Origin: Metopolophium dirhodum
Taxonomy: Eukaryota > Arthropoda > Insecta > Hemiptera > Aphididae
Direction: 5' to 3'
DNA: 64,000 nt
Assembly (NCBI RefSeq): GCF_019925205.1
Contig: NC_083560.1
Span: 148,076,526 to 148,140,525 of the forward strand
Shown: in pieces, positions 20,022 to 29,362 of the stretch
Numbering within the stretch: the first letter of the stretch is position 1
How the letters are laid out: every line of letters starts with the position of its first letter
Notes under the pieces: model-generated
Told to the model about the DNA's origin: nothing
Seen by the model: only the letters and a program-made list of their open reading frames with translations
The model's database searches: none
Made by a program: the position numbers and the translations under genes

Positions 20022-20117
20022 TATAAAAGACAGAGGGAATTCTCTAATATTCACCAGTCTTCAAGATTTCATCCCAGGACAAGAAGCTCAGTTCAACAGA
20101 AATACTACCAAAATAAA
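20022..20117 (+). promoter_or_regulatory. Rightward promoter and 5' UTR of the accessory gene of Polinton A
   Basis: TATAAAA at 20022-20028 and an initiator-like TCACCAGTC about 30 bp later (20051-20059), matching the spacing and initiator of the B copy. The 5' UTR of about 60 nt has no ATG before the start at 20118. Confidence 0.7.
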
Positions 20118-21030
20118 ATGTCGTACCGTACAATTGCTTCAACTGATTCAGAGGTTAGTAACTACTTAGTAAATATCTTATAACCATAGAAAATTGGAGG
20201 CCGGTCGTAACACCACTCAACGCTATGGTTATAATTCTTAAAATAATATTAAATGACTGATTATAACATAGTATATTGGAAGTGCGTCGTAACATTACTC
20301 AACGCTTTGGGTATAATTCTTGGGACATAGAAAAAATATATAATGGAAAAAAAACAGTAAAAAATAATATACTATGTTTTATGTTTCACAGAATGAACAT
20401 TTTAGCGAATCAATTGATATAAGACCGTCTTTTTCAAAAAAAAACCTGGATTAAAACGTTCTGCAGAAAAAACAAGTGTTAAAAAACCTATGAAAAAGAA
20501 GCAGAATAAAATGGTAATAAAAATAATATTTTTTTCCTAATGATAGCATAAATAATTTATTTTTTTTATAGAATGCATCATACAGAGATAATATCAGCGA
20601 ACGCTTGAGATCAGAAGATTTTGATGTTGAAGTATTTAATTCGCTAACATTCAGACAAGGAGATGGCGTTGTGACAATAAAGACGCCTTTTGAAGAAAAA
20701 GGAAAGGATCTTTGGGTGCTAAGTCATTATAAGGTTACTAACATCGAGAATGTACCAGTAAAGGACAGGTAAATACATTGGTTTAAATTTAAAAACTATT
20801 GCTGAATCTGTTTTTTTTTTTACTGATTTTATTTACTTCTTTTGTTTTTAAATAAAATAATTTGTTGTAATAGATGGAAGTTCAGTGAAGCTACTGTTAG
20901 ATTGTACACGACCGACGAATCAATAGATCAAACACTTCATACTGGTCTTAATGAGACAATGCAAATTATATTTGATAAATTACTAACCGATCCAAAGCGT
21001 CAAACTATTAAAAGCAAGACGGTTGTTTGA
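20118..21030 (+). CDS. Four-exon accessory gene, Polinton A copy (one base short in exon 2)
   Basis: Exons 20118-20153, 20392-20513, 20572-20768 and 20874-21030, all with GT-AG introns. About 170 aa if the frame were open: a short acidic N-terminus (MSYRT), a lysine-rich segment in exon 2 (nuclear-localisation-like), then a conserved domain in exons 3-4. Shared signatures are an S-Y-(R/K)-(D/E) start, F-R-Q-G-(D/E)-G, H-Y-K, W-(K/R)-x-(S/A)-E-A and D-P-(K/E)-(R/K). Exon 2 is 122 nt; a nine-A run at about 20436-20444 puts the first half out of frame with the second, giving a stop, so this copy is mutated or misassembled there. The exon phases equal those in B and C. Domain unknown to me. Noncoding 21031-21371 follows. 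Confidence 0.75.
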
Positions 21031-21371
21031 TTATTATACGGAAAAATGAGTTTCATTTAATAAAACAAAATATTATTATACATGTATGTTTTTATTTGTT
21101 CAATACTCAAAGGTCTTGGAAAACATAAACCTATAAACTATATAGTATGTCTGAGAAAAAAAATTTCTAATTGAAACATTGCTATCAATTCTGTACTATC
21201 AAAATTTAATCTAATTATTTACTGAAAACATAAAATTTGAAACTAAAACGCATTAAAACTATTCTTTATGATTAAAGGTAACATGTAATTTAAGAAAAAA
21301 AAGCAAGTTTATTATTGAATAAAAAAGTTTTTATTTTTTAAATAAATAATTATTAAACATATTTATATATT

Positions 21372-21992
21372 TTATATTATTAGATCTTGTAAAATCATAT
21401 CGGACAATGTGTTAAAATGAAATTGTAATATTTCATATAAAAACGATGTGTCATCGTTCTGTAAATGATTATAATAATTAAAATCATAGTTTTGAATATA
21501 TTGGTTGGTAAATTCGTTCCTTTGGCAAGTGGATGGCAGACCACGGACATCATTTTTAATTAGGTCATATGCAGTGTTGAAAGTAATTTGATAATTTGCT
21601 AAACGTTTTTGCTTGTCTACCACATACAAATCAATCAAATTCTGTAATTGACGAAGCCGGTACAAATCTACGTGTGTCAAGGTAATATATTCCTCGTTTA
21701 GATGTAGGGTAATTGAACTCTGTTTAACATTAATTGAATATGAAAAGGAATCGGTAATCTTTACACGCCTCACCCTGGTATTTAGGTTATTAATAATTGA
21801 ATTGTAATTAGATTCAGACATCAGTGTGAACCATTCTTCTAAACTTAATGTAATAATTTTCTTTGAAAGTTTACATTCTAATAATAAAATAATTGAAATC
21901 TGCTTATTAATTAGTAATCCAACTGTAATACTTTTCTTGTTAAAAGCTCGGATGTCGAATGTAGACTTACAGACAATTATTGGTGGACTCAT
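21372..21992 (-). CDS. Accessory protein with weak PC4-like N-terminal pattern, Polinton A copy
   Basis: 206 aa from the ATG at 21990-21992; a further upstream in-frame ATG is not shared by B. The N-terminal 70 residues alternate short beta-type segments (FDIRAFNKKSITVGLL, then ISIILLLECKLSKK) and close with ITLSLEEWFTLM. This recalls the strand-strand-helix layout of PC4/p15 ssDNA-binding proteins; that is a weak, inferred resemblance. The C-terminal part is helical, with a conserved QRNEFTNQYIQNYDFNYY block. The B copy (24120-24740) has exactly the same length but one nonsense codon. It lies between the four-exon gene and the BIR gene, convergent with the former. Confidence 0.7.
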   Translation of the reverse strand: MSPPIIVCKSTFDIRAFNKKSITVGLLINKQISIILLLECKLSKKIITLSLEEWFTLMSESNYNSIINNLNTRVRRVKITDSFSYSINVKQSSITLHLNEEYITLTHVDLYRLRQLQNLIDLYVVDKQKRLANYQITFNTAYDLIKNDVRGLPSTCQRNEFTNQYIQNYDFNYYNHLQNDDTSFLYEILQFHFNTLSDMILQDLII

Positions 21993-22375
21993 AATGAAGT
22001 TTTTTTTTGCTAAAAAAGTACACAATAAAAAGTAGGATATAACTGTTAGGAGTTATACATTGGACTGTTAGTTTTTTCCTTTGCAGTCATATTATATACT
22101 AAAAACTCGGATAAAAAAAAAATGCAAAAAATGTGAACGTACAGTTAGCGAATTAGTGCATACTAGAGAGGGAATTTACATATACTTACTAACCTGATAC
22201 CTGAAAAACATTTTAAATTATTATATACGCACTAACCCGCTAGGCTATACGTCCACAAGATATTAAATCGAATAATAAAACATTTAAGATAAAACATTCA
22301 ATTTTTTTTTTATTTTTTTTTTTTATTCAATACAGCAAATATTATAAACAGAATATTATATAAAAAAAACATGAT
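21993..22375. other. Conserved noncoding spacer between PC4-like and BIR genes (A copy)
   Basis: About 190 bp (22080-22270) is well conserved with 24890-25080 in B. Shared words: RTATTATATACTAAA, an A-run plus TGCAAAAAATGTGAACGTA, TATACTTAC, and ACGCACTAACCCRCTAGGCTATACG. The two ends form an inverted pair (GTGAACGTA with TACG(T)(C/T)CAC), perfect over 13 bp in B. This probably contains the promoter or leader of the PC4-like gene on the minus strand. Confidence 0.6.
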
Positions 22376-22774
22376 TTAACAAATGGTGTCGTACGAACCG
22401 GTTTCACAATTACAAATAACTTCGGTTTTACAATATTTACTTAAGACTTTTTGAACAAACTGATTACCTTTCATTAATAATACATATAAACATTTTGGTG
22501 AGAATCGGGTATGTTCTATAAAACAATTATCATCGATTTCAAAACTATGTAGAATTACTCCACACCAATGACATTGAACTGCGTCATCGAGATTGATATA
22601 GTAAAATCCGCATTCTGAGAGCTTGTACTTATTCTGACCGGTATTTGGAGGAAAACTTTTAAAAGATCGTAACCTAGATACAAATGCAGAGAATTCTGGA
22701 TACGCTGGCGTTGAATTGAATCGTATTTGATCGACCAATGACTGGACATCGTTTGCGCATTTTTGAAAATTCAT
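22376..22774 (-). CDS. Single-BIR (IAP-like) protein, Polinton A copy
   Basis: 132 aa from the ATG at 22772-22774. The frame is open further upstream with hydrophobic residues, but only this start is matched in length by B. The BIR domain (about residues 35-105) has an R-S-F-(x)-x-F-P start, L-S-E-C-G-F-Y-Y, and the zinc set C-H-W-C ... H-T-R-F-S-P-K-C (CxxC, H, C). No RING finger follows; the tail holds CNCETGSYDTIC. Family role: binding caspases or IAP antagonists to block cell death. Single-BIR proteins are known in insect DNA viruses. Third gene of the accessory module, nearest the terminal repeat. Frame intact. Confidence 0.85.
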   Translation of the reverse strand: MNFQKCANDVQSLVDQIRFNSTPAYPEFSAFVSRLRSFKSFPPNTGQNKYKLSECGFYYINLDDAVQCHWCGVILHSFEIDDNCFIEHTRFSPKCLYVLLMKGNQFVQKVLSKYCKTEVICNCETGSYDTIC

Positions 22775-23027
22775 TTTTGAAGAAATTAAATAACTTATAC
22801 AATTTAATAAAACTTTGAGAAAATAAAGAAAAATGAGACACGACTTGAGTGAACGATGGATCATTAGTAACTGAATATGAAAAAAATAATCAGCAATCAG
22901 CTTAAAATTATTGTAAATAATAAATAATGTTTTTATCATTATTAAAAAAATCAGTGTAACCAACATGAGTAAAAATGAAATACAGTACATTTTTTTGAGG
23001 TAAAATTTACTAACAATCAGTGTGAAA

Positions 23028-23130
23028 TGTGTTACACGGTAAATCTGAGTGCTCCAAGGGGGACATTCCCCCTTGAAAAAAAATTTTTACCGTGGAAAAG
23101 CTGGCTGTGAACATACAAATATATACTACT
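23028..23130 (-). repeat. Right terminal inverted repeat of Polinton A
   Basis: Reverse complement of 2630-2732, ending ATATACTACT at 23130, followed by the second TACACT (23131-23136). It contains the same internal hairpin (ACGGTAAA / TTTACCGT arms). Confidence 0.95.
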
Positions 23131-23310
23131 TACACTCGTTAGTATGACAAACAAAACCGTGTAGAGTTCTTTCAAAATAAATTACCTACATAATCTAACC
23201 TAACCTAACCTACACTATAGTTATAATTCTACGGTAAACCACTCATACATTTATGAAAAAAAACAATCTATCAATATATTAAATTTAATACTATAAGTTT
23301 ATTTTTATAG
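23131..23310 (+). other. Remaining part of intron 1 of the B accessory gene
   Basis: Starts with the duplicated TACACT and ends with the acceptor TTTTTATAG. It includes a short run of CCTAA units (about 23193-23215), like insect telomere repeat but only three to four units long. No gene. Confidence 0.7.
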
Positions 23311-24004
23311 AACGACTTTGAAGGATTCGTAGACATGAAAATGAAGCCTTCGGCTTCGAAACAAACTAAGACGGCTTACAAAAGAGGAGCTGAAAAAGCG
23401 ATTGATAAGAAAAATAACAAAAAAAATAAACAGGCAAAAACAGTAAGATAAATAATAAGTTATCATCTTAATACTTTTATCTAATATTCTAAGGTGATCA
23501 ATTATAGCATGAATTTATTTTTTTATTTTTTTTTTTAAGAGTTCATCTTACAGAGAAATCTTAGAAGAGAAATTGCGGGCGGAAGATTATGACGAAGAAA
23601 TCTTCAACACAATTACTTTCAGACAGGGAGAAGGTTTGGCTACCATTAAAAGTTTATTTAATCCGGAAGATATTGGGACCGACTACTGGACAATAACACA
23701 CTACAAGTGTAAAAACATTAAAAATGTTCCTCAAAAGGAGAGGTAAATACTATACTTTTGTTTACTTTTTACTTATAATGAAAAAAAAAAATAATAATCT
23801 ACTTCTATTCACTGTTCAGCTGATTGAATAATTAATTTATGTTGCAGGTGGCGTCACTCTGAGGCAACTGTCAAGATAACGACTTCTGATAAGTCAAAAG
23901 ACCAGGCAGTGAATAACAGTTTGAATGAGACCATGCAGGTCATCTTTGACGTAATATTGAAAGACCCTGAACGTCGGACTATAAGAAGTAAATTAGCTGC
24001 ATGA
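23311..24004 (+). CDS. Exons 2-4 of the four-exon accessory gene of Polinton B
   Basis: Exons 23311-23442, 23540-23742 and 23848-24004; exon 1 is 20 kb away at 2271-2309 beyond Polinton A. Exon 2 is lysine-rich, exon 3 opens S-S-S-Y-R-E and carries FRQGEG, a W-T-I-T-H-Y-K segment and NVPQKER. Exon 4 opens W-R-H-S-E-A and ends D-P-E-R-R-T-I-R-S-K-L-A-A. Phases (0, 0, 2) equal those in A and C. No stop or frameshift was seen, so this copy is open apart from the 20.5-kb intronic insertion. Function unknown. Confidence 0.75.
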
Positions 24005-24119
24005 TAATTGGTGTAATATAAAATAATTTTTATCTAAATAAATAAACAATATATAAATATAAAAATAATTTGTATTTAATAAATAAACAATATATAAATA
24101 TAAATGAATTTGTATTATA

Positions 24120-24740
24120 TCATACTATTAAGTCCTGTAAAATCATGTCAGACATTGCGTTAAAATGAAATTGTAATATTTCATACAAAAATGAAGTGTC
24201 ATCATTTTGTAGATGAGAATAATAATTAAAATCATAGTTTTGAATATACTGGTTTGTGAATTCGTTCCTCTGACAGCTGATGGGTAAACCTCGGACATCG
24301 TTTTTAATCAGTTCGTAAGCTGCATCGAATGTTGTTTGAAAACTCGGTAGACGTTTCTGTTTTTCTGCGATATAAAGGTCGACACAATGTTGAAGTTGTT
24401 TAAGTCTACAGAAATCTATATGCGAGAGTGTAATATAATCATCATTTATATGTAAGGTTATTGAACTCTGCTTCACATTGATTGAATATGTGAAGTTCTC
24501 AGTGATTCTTACACGTCTACACCTGGTATGTAAGTTGTTAGTAATTGAAATGTAATTAGATTCAGACATGAGCGTACACTATTGTTCTAAATTTAATGTA
24601 ATAATTTTTTTCGTTAACTTGCATTCTAATAACACAATAATCGAAATTTGCTTGGTGATTAATAGTCCGACTGTAACACTCTTCTTACCAAATGGACGTA
24701 TGTCAAATACTGATTTTGACACAATTACCGGTAGACCCAT
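24120..24740 (-). pseudogene. PC4-like accessory gene of Polinton B, one nonsense codon
   Basis: 207 codons, the same length as the A copy, and aligned to it throughout. An in-frame TAG at 24579-24581 stands where A has TGG (within the EEWF word), so one G-to-A change ends the product after about 53 residues. An internal ATG just after the stop (24567-24569) leaves a 149-aa C-terminal frame that could still be translated. The rest is conserved, including the QRNEFTNQYIQNYDFNYY block. Same position in the module as in A. Confidence 0.75.
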
Positions 24741-25153
24741 AACGAATTAAAGTTATTTTATGGTTCTTTTCTTTTTAATAATTAAAAAACCTTTCAAACT
24801 ATAAACGTAATTATTATTTTTTTAAATTTGATATAATATAACCGATGAAGGATATACTTTGAACTGAAAGCATTTTTACTTTGTGAGCGTATTATATACT
24901 AAACCTGATAGATAAAAAAAAAAAAAAATGCAAAAAATGTGAACGTATAGCATAGTCGACTACTGCATGCAGTGGAGGGAGAATTATATATACTTACCTG
25001 TTACCTGAAAACATTTAAATTATCACTACACGCACTAACCCACTAGGCTATACGTTCACGAGATATTACATCAAATAATAACACATATAAGTTGTTTTAA
25101 AAAATCAACATTTATTTTCATTTACTATAACATAATATAATAAAAAAACATGA
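24741..25153. other. Conserved noncoding spacer between PC4-like and BIR genes (B copy)
   Basis: Homologous to 21993-22375. The 13-bp arms GTGAACGTATAGC (about 24928) and GCTATACGTTCAC (about 25053) are perfectly complementary, separated by about 110 bp. The strand opposite contains TATAGCCTAGTGGGTTAG, resembling a tRNA A box, but no B box was found. Confidence 0.6.
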
Positions 25154-25552
25154 TTAACAAACGGTATCGTATGACCCAGTTTCACAATTACAAATATGTT
25201 CGGTTTTACAATATTTACTTAATATGTTTTGAACATATTGATTACCTTTCATTAATAACACATATAAACACCTTGGGCTGAATCTGCAATGTTCAATCCA
25301 TGGATCGTCCAGCCTTTCCCAGTTATGAAGAATAAGTCCGCAACAAAAGCATTCTACAACATCATCCACTCCTGAATATTTTAAGCCACATTCAGACAAT
25401 GTATATTTATTTTGAAAAGTATTTTTTGGGAATAATTTGAATGTTTTAAATCTTGATGAAAACGAAGAAAATTCTGGATGAACTGCAGCCGGTTTATTTC
25501 GTATACGATAAACTAATGATTGAAAATCATTTGAACATTTTTGAAAGTTCAT
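25154..25552 (-). CDS. Single-BIR (IAP-like) protein, Polinton B copy
   Basis: 132 aa, the same length as the A copy, with L-S-E-C-G-L-K-Y, the zinc ligands in CFCCG and H-C-R-F-S-P-R-C, and the tail CNCETGSYDTVC. The spacing of the zinc ligands is unchanged, so the domain should still fold. Both copies start M-N-F-Q-K-C, which sets the start codon. The conserved tail, absent from ordinary BIR proteins, marks a Polinton-specific subfamily. Confidence 0.85.
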   Translation of the reverse strand: MNFQKCSNDFQSLVYRIRNKPAAVHPEFSSFSSRFKTFKLFPKNTFQNKYTLSECGLKYSGVDDVVECFCCGLILHNWERLDDPWIEHCRFSPRCLYVLLMKGNQYVQNILSKYCKTEHICNCETGSYDTVC

Positions 25553-27149
25553 TTTTGAAAAAAATTTATAAATTGTAAAACAATTTAATGAAATTTTAAG
25601 AAAATAAAGTAAAATGAGACACAACTTGAGTAAACGGCGGATCATTGACGACTGAATATAAAAAACGATTAGCTTATAACTCAAAAGTATATAAATTAAA
25701 AAAAAATATAGACATTCATTAATTAGATAAATTGAAGGGCTCCGTGCAACAACGAGACAAGTCCACTTTTTGAAATTGTTCAGAAGACATGTTTTATTTC
25801 ACCAAAACTTTAAAAATTTATATTTTTATTTGTAACTACAACATAAGTATCTTGAATTACATGTAAATGGTTGAGTAAAGTGAATTTGCATTTTAAATAA
25901 ATTTTAGATCTTATAAAATATCTTGCAAGTATGGAACATATGGACTTACCTGGTTTTTTGCTCATTAATTGTAAAAAAGTTTTCGAAAATTTTATTTGTT
26001 TTGTGTTTTACCATAAATTAATTTATTTATTTCTTAAAAACTAAAGTAAAATCCTTTAATGACAGTTTTATAAATAATTATAATACTAATCAATAAAATA
26101 AATTAATGAAATTTGATAAAACTTGTATTGCAATATAAAACATATGGACTTACCTGGTTTTTGCTCGTAAGTATGTTATGTAATAAGGTATGCTATAAGG
26201 TTTTTTAAAAATTAAATAATAATTTTTTATTCCAATTTTAACGATCAACAGGTATCTATAATCTATAAATATATTCATCAAGTATTATGTGAAATATTGT
26301 ATTATATGTTTTATTAGAGTTATATTTTATTAAATACCTATAATTTAAACTTTTTAAGATACGTTGTGAAGGGTGTTAAATAACAACAAAGACTTTTTTT
26401 TATAATATTTATATTTTAACCAAAAAAAAATAGAGAATAGAAATCACCTTGTAATATTAATTTTATACAGCAAAATAAATAACATAACTTTTAGTTTTCT
26501 GAAGTACAAAAAAAAATGATAATAACATTTCAATAAATTTAACAATAACCAATACAATGAAATGCATATTATAACATTTAAAATAGTATATTTCTTTTCC
26601 TAGTAATAATATAAATGTTATTATTTAACAGTAAAGACTTATTTTTTATAGTATTTATATAACCATTTTAACAAAAAAAAATAGAAAATAGAGATCACCT
26701 TGTAACATAAATCTTAAAAAGCAAAATAAATAACATGATAACTTTTTGTTTTCTTATGTACAAAAAAAAAAAAATGAATATAACATTTTAATAAATTGAA
26801 CAATAAATAATAAAATGAAATACATAGGTATTATTATTATAACATATAAAATAGTTTACTATTTTCCCTAGTAACAATATGACAAACTAAAAACAAAGAA
26901 ACATAATATTTCAACTCCTAGTAATAATAAAAACTTAATAAAACATTATATTATTAGGTAATAATATTTGTATTAATATTAATTAATAAATTATTGTATT
27001 GCAAGTATACAATATTATTTAACACGAGGCTAATAAAAATAAAAATAAAAGTATACAATTAATGTCAAAATATAAAATATGAAAATTAATGAAATTTATT
27101 TTAGTTAGGTAGGTATAGAAACTTACAAATAATTAACTGGGTGTTGTGT

Positions 27150-28001
27150 TTAATTTTCATAGTCAGAATCATCATTATTATTGGTATAATCTTCATCAGC
27201 AGCAGTAAGTCCAATATAAAACCATTGGTATTCTTGAGGCACATATTTGCTCGCTAACTGAGTAACATCCTTGAATTTTGACTGTTTCAGTTTAATAGGT
27301 TCATTGTACAATCTTAATAGTTCATTTTCATTTTTAGTTAGCTCTTTACCAGTCTTATTTAAACTGTACTTTTCTGTAGCAGTAGAATTTCCAGATGTAC
27401 TACAAAAAATACCTTCATTTGTATATTCAACATATCGGTAAGCCATAATAGTAAATTTAGTTTTATCTTTGTTGGTTACAATTTTTTTAACTAGTGGAGT
27501 TAGATAACTACTAAAATTAAAAATCATACTTTGATCAACATGAACAACTTTAAATTTTTTATTTGTTTCAGAAACCATTTTTTCATATTCATCTGGCAAA
27601 AATACTCTTTCTACTTTTCTCCGTACCTTTTCAATATGTCCAAAGCACCTGTCACAGGGCAGGAAACTATGTCCAGGCTCAGGATATCTGTGAATAATTG
27701 ATTTTATAGAAAAAGTTGGAGTGTTTACCACAGCAGATAGATATTGAAATAGAGTTTTATTTTTATTTTGAGCACTGCAATTGTCAGAAAATAAATATAA
27801 CGTTTTAATTCTTGGACTTAGTATGTTTTTGAAATAGTGATGTAAAAAACTTATCATTTCGTTTTGTTCTTTTTTAGCTACTGATTCGTTGTACATATAA
27901 AAATGAGATTTGCCTGTACTTGCTGAGTGTATGCAAAAGTTATAAGACCATACTTGCCGTTTATAAAACACATCTCCTGATGGAATGTGTGGGAGGGGCA
28001 T
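27150..28001 (-). CDS. C-terminal part of DUF7869-type transposase
   Basis: 283 aa. Signatures of the DUF7869 family as I remember it: LFSDNCSAQNKNKTLFQYL (putative acidic catalytic site), then the block PGHSFLPCDRCFGHIEKVRR, and a closing acidic tail (DSDYEN). An RNase H-like DDE role is inferred. It is separated from the N-terminal frame by about 80 bp containing stops in all three frames, which I could not resolve as a clean intron; either a nonstandard junction or decay. Confidence 0.6.
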   Translation of the reverse strand: MPLPHIPSGDVFYKRQVWSYNFCIHSASTGKSHFYMYNESVAKKEQNEMISFLHHYFKNILSPRIKTLYLFSDNCSAQNKNKTLFQYLSAVVNTPTFSIKSIIHRYPEPGHSFLPCDRCFGHIEKVRRKVERVFLPDEYEKMVSETNKKFKVVHVDQSMIFNFSSYLTPLVKKIVTNKDKTKFTIMAYRYVEYTNEGIFCSTSGNSTATEKYSLNKTGKELTKNENELLRLYNEPIKLKQSKFKDVTQLASKYVPQEYQWFYIGLTAADEDYTNNNDDSDYEN

Positions 28002-28081
28002 GTTCTGTTGATAATCAAAGCTTAGAACATCTACTGTTTAATCATTTTATTTGGCTCTAGCTGTTAACTGCTTTAAATAAG

Positions 28082-29362
28082 TTAAAATACTTCTGCTTTC
28101 CGCAGATGAATTTGTTTTTCTACTTCAAGATTAGCTTTTACTTCTGCATTATTTTCAGTGTCAATAATTTTCTTTAAGTTATCACAGGTTTGACAAGTGT
28201 CAGATCTGGGATAGGCAAATGAAATGTTGAAATTGTTATTAAAGTAATTAGCAAAATAGTTGTATTTCAATTTAGGTTTCACTTGTTTACAATTTTCACT
28301 GTCTAAAACTGCCCATACATTAGGTTCATATTTTTCCAAATATATTCTATACAGTTTGGAAATTGAAAGCTCAGGAGACATATACCTTACATTATTGTTA
28401 TCAGACCTACTGTAATGAGATTGTCTCTTAGGAAATGAATTAATAAACGTATCTAATTGGAAACATATATTGTCAGGTATCTTATTAGGTCGACTGTGAT
28501 GCTTACCACGTTTATCTTCTGGGCTGGGAACATGGTTCTGGACACTTTTTATAATTCTTTCTACTCTAGATTTTCCAACTCCAAAGAGAGAACAAAATGC
28601 CTTCTTGCAAACAGGGATAATATCTAAACCACTTTTTATCTCATATTTTACAAAACACGTTTTACTTGATCGACTACCATCTCTTTTCCTTTGACGAATA
28701 ACAGGGTTGACCCTAACTAATCCAGCCAAATATGTATCTTGTTTGTTCTTAACACCTATATTATTAAATATTGCAAGTAAATTTATTTTTTGGTCATCCG
28801 ATACATTAGTAAAACATTTTTGATTACAGTGACAGTCAGAGCCTGTAGTTCTAGGAGGAACAATTTTATTACGCAAAGAATTATGTTCAACACCTTCAGA
28901 TCTACACTTTTTTGTAATATTGCGTTGCCAATTTGATTTATTTTGTTTCCTTTTCTTACCAATACCAATAGATGTACTAGATGTAGGTTGTTCATCTTCA
29001 CTGGATTCTAGTATAATATTAATAATTGATCCTGAGGGTGTCGCTGAAAGTGGTTCAGAATTATTATCTATGATTGATTTATTATTTATTCTTTTCTTAC
29101 CAATACCAATAGATGTACTAGGTGTAAGTTGTTCATCTTCACTGGATTCTGGTATAATATTAATTGATCCTGAGGGTGATGTTGAAAGTGGTTCAAAATT
29201 ATTTTCTGGATCAGAATCAAAAGCCAGTATGCCACTGAGATCGTTATATTCAAAAATGTTATAATCTGGATCTCGAGTGTCATCATCTAAATCAAAATCA
29301 AATGATGAGTCAGAGTTAGATTCATCATATTCAAGTTGTTTTGCTATATTATCACAGTTCAT
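28082..29362 (-). CDS. N-terminal part of DUF7869-type transposase with duplicated acidic segment
   Basis: 426 aa, ATG at 29360-29362. The acidic N-terminus contains two tandem copies of a roughly 47-residue unit with SSEDEQ and TSIGIGKKR. It is followed by a basic stretch, a cysteine cluster (CHCNQKCF), a VNPVIRQRKRDGSR-like region and a CQTCDNL zinc-ribbon-like pair. This layout is that of the N-terminal half of DUF7869 transposase proteins. The frame ends just before the catalytic part. Confidence 0.6.
   Translation of the reverse strand: MNCDNIAKQLEYDESNSDSSFDFDLDDDTRDPDYNIFEYNDLSGILAFDSDPENNFEPLSTSPSGSINIIPESSEDEQLTPSTSIGIGKKRINNKSIIDNNSEPLSATPSGSIINIILESSEDEQPTSSTSIGIGKKRKQNKSNWQRNITKKCRSEGVEHNSLRNKIVPPRTTGSDCHCNQKCFTNVSDDQKINLLAIFNNIGVKNKQDTYLAGLVRVNPVIRQRKRDGSRSSKTCFVKYEIKSGLDIIPVCKKAFCSLFGVGKSRVERIIKSVQNHVPSPEDKRGKHHSRPNKIPDNICFQLDTFINSFPKRQSHYSRSDNNNVRYMSPELSISKLYRIYLEKYEPNVWAVLDSENCKQVKPKLKYNYFANYFNNNFNISFAYPRSDTCQTCDNLKKIIDTENNAEVKANLEVEKQIHLRKAEVF

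Larger units (their letters stand above)
2630..23130 (+). mobile_element. Polinton/Maverick A, complete 20.5-kb element carrying a Ginger insertion
   Basis: Bounded by 103-bp terminal inverted repeats (2630-2732 and 23028-23130) that start AGTAGTATAT, with flanking TACACT duplications. Inside are major capsid, two pentons, adenain-type protease, PLA2/core, packaging ATPase, DUF8207-like, integrase and protein-primed polymerase. These are followed by small early genes, a divergent promoter hub and a three-gene accessory module. Without the 2574-bp Ginger insertion and its 4-bp duplication it is about 17.9 kb, typical for the family. It is inserted in intron 1 of the homologous accessory gene of Polinton B, in the same orientation. 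Confidence 0.95.

Noticed and set aside
23193..23215. CCTAA run resembling the insect telomere repeat
   Set aside because: Only three to four units, inside an intron; too short to mean a telomere relic.
25020..25060. tRNA gene suggested by an A-box-like word
   Set aside because: No B box (GGTTCRANTCC) and no cloverleaf that I could draw.
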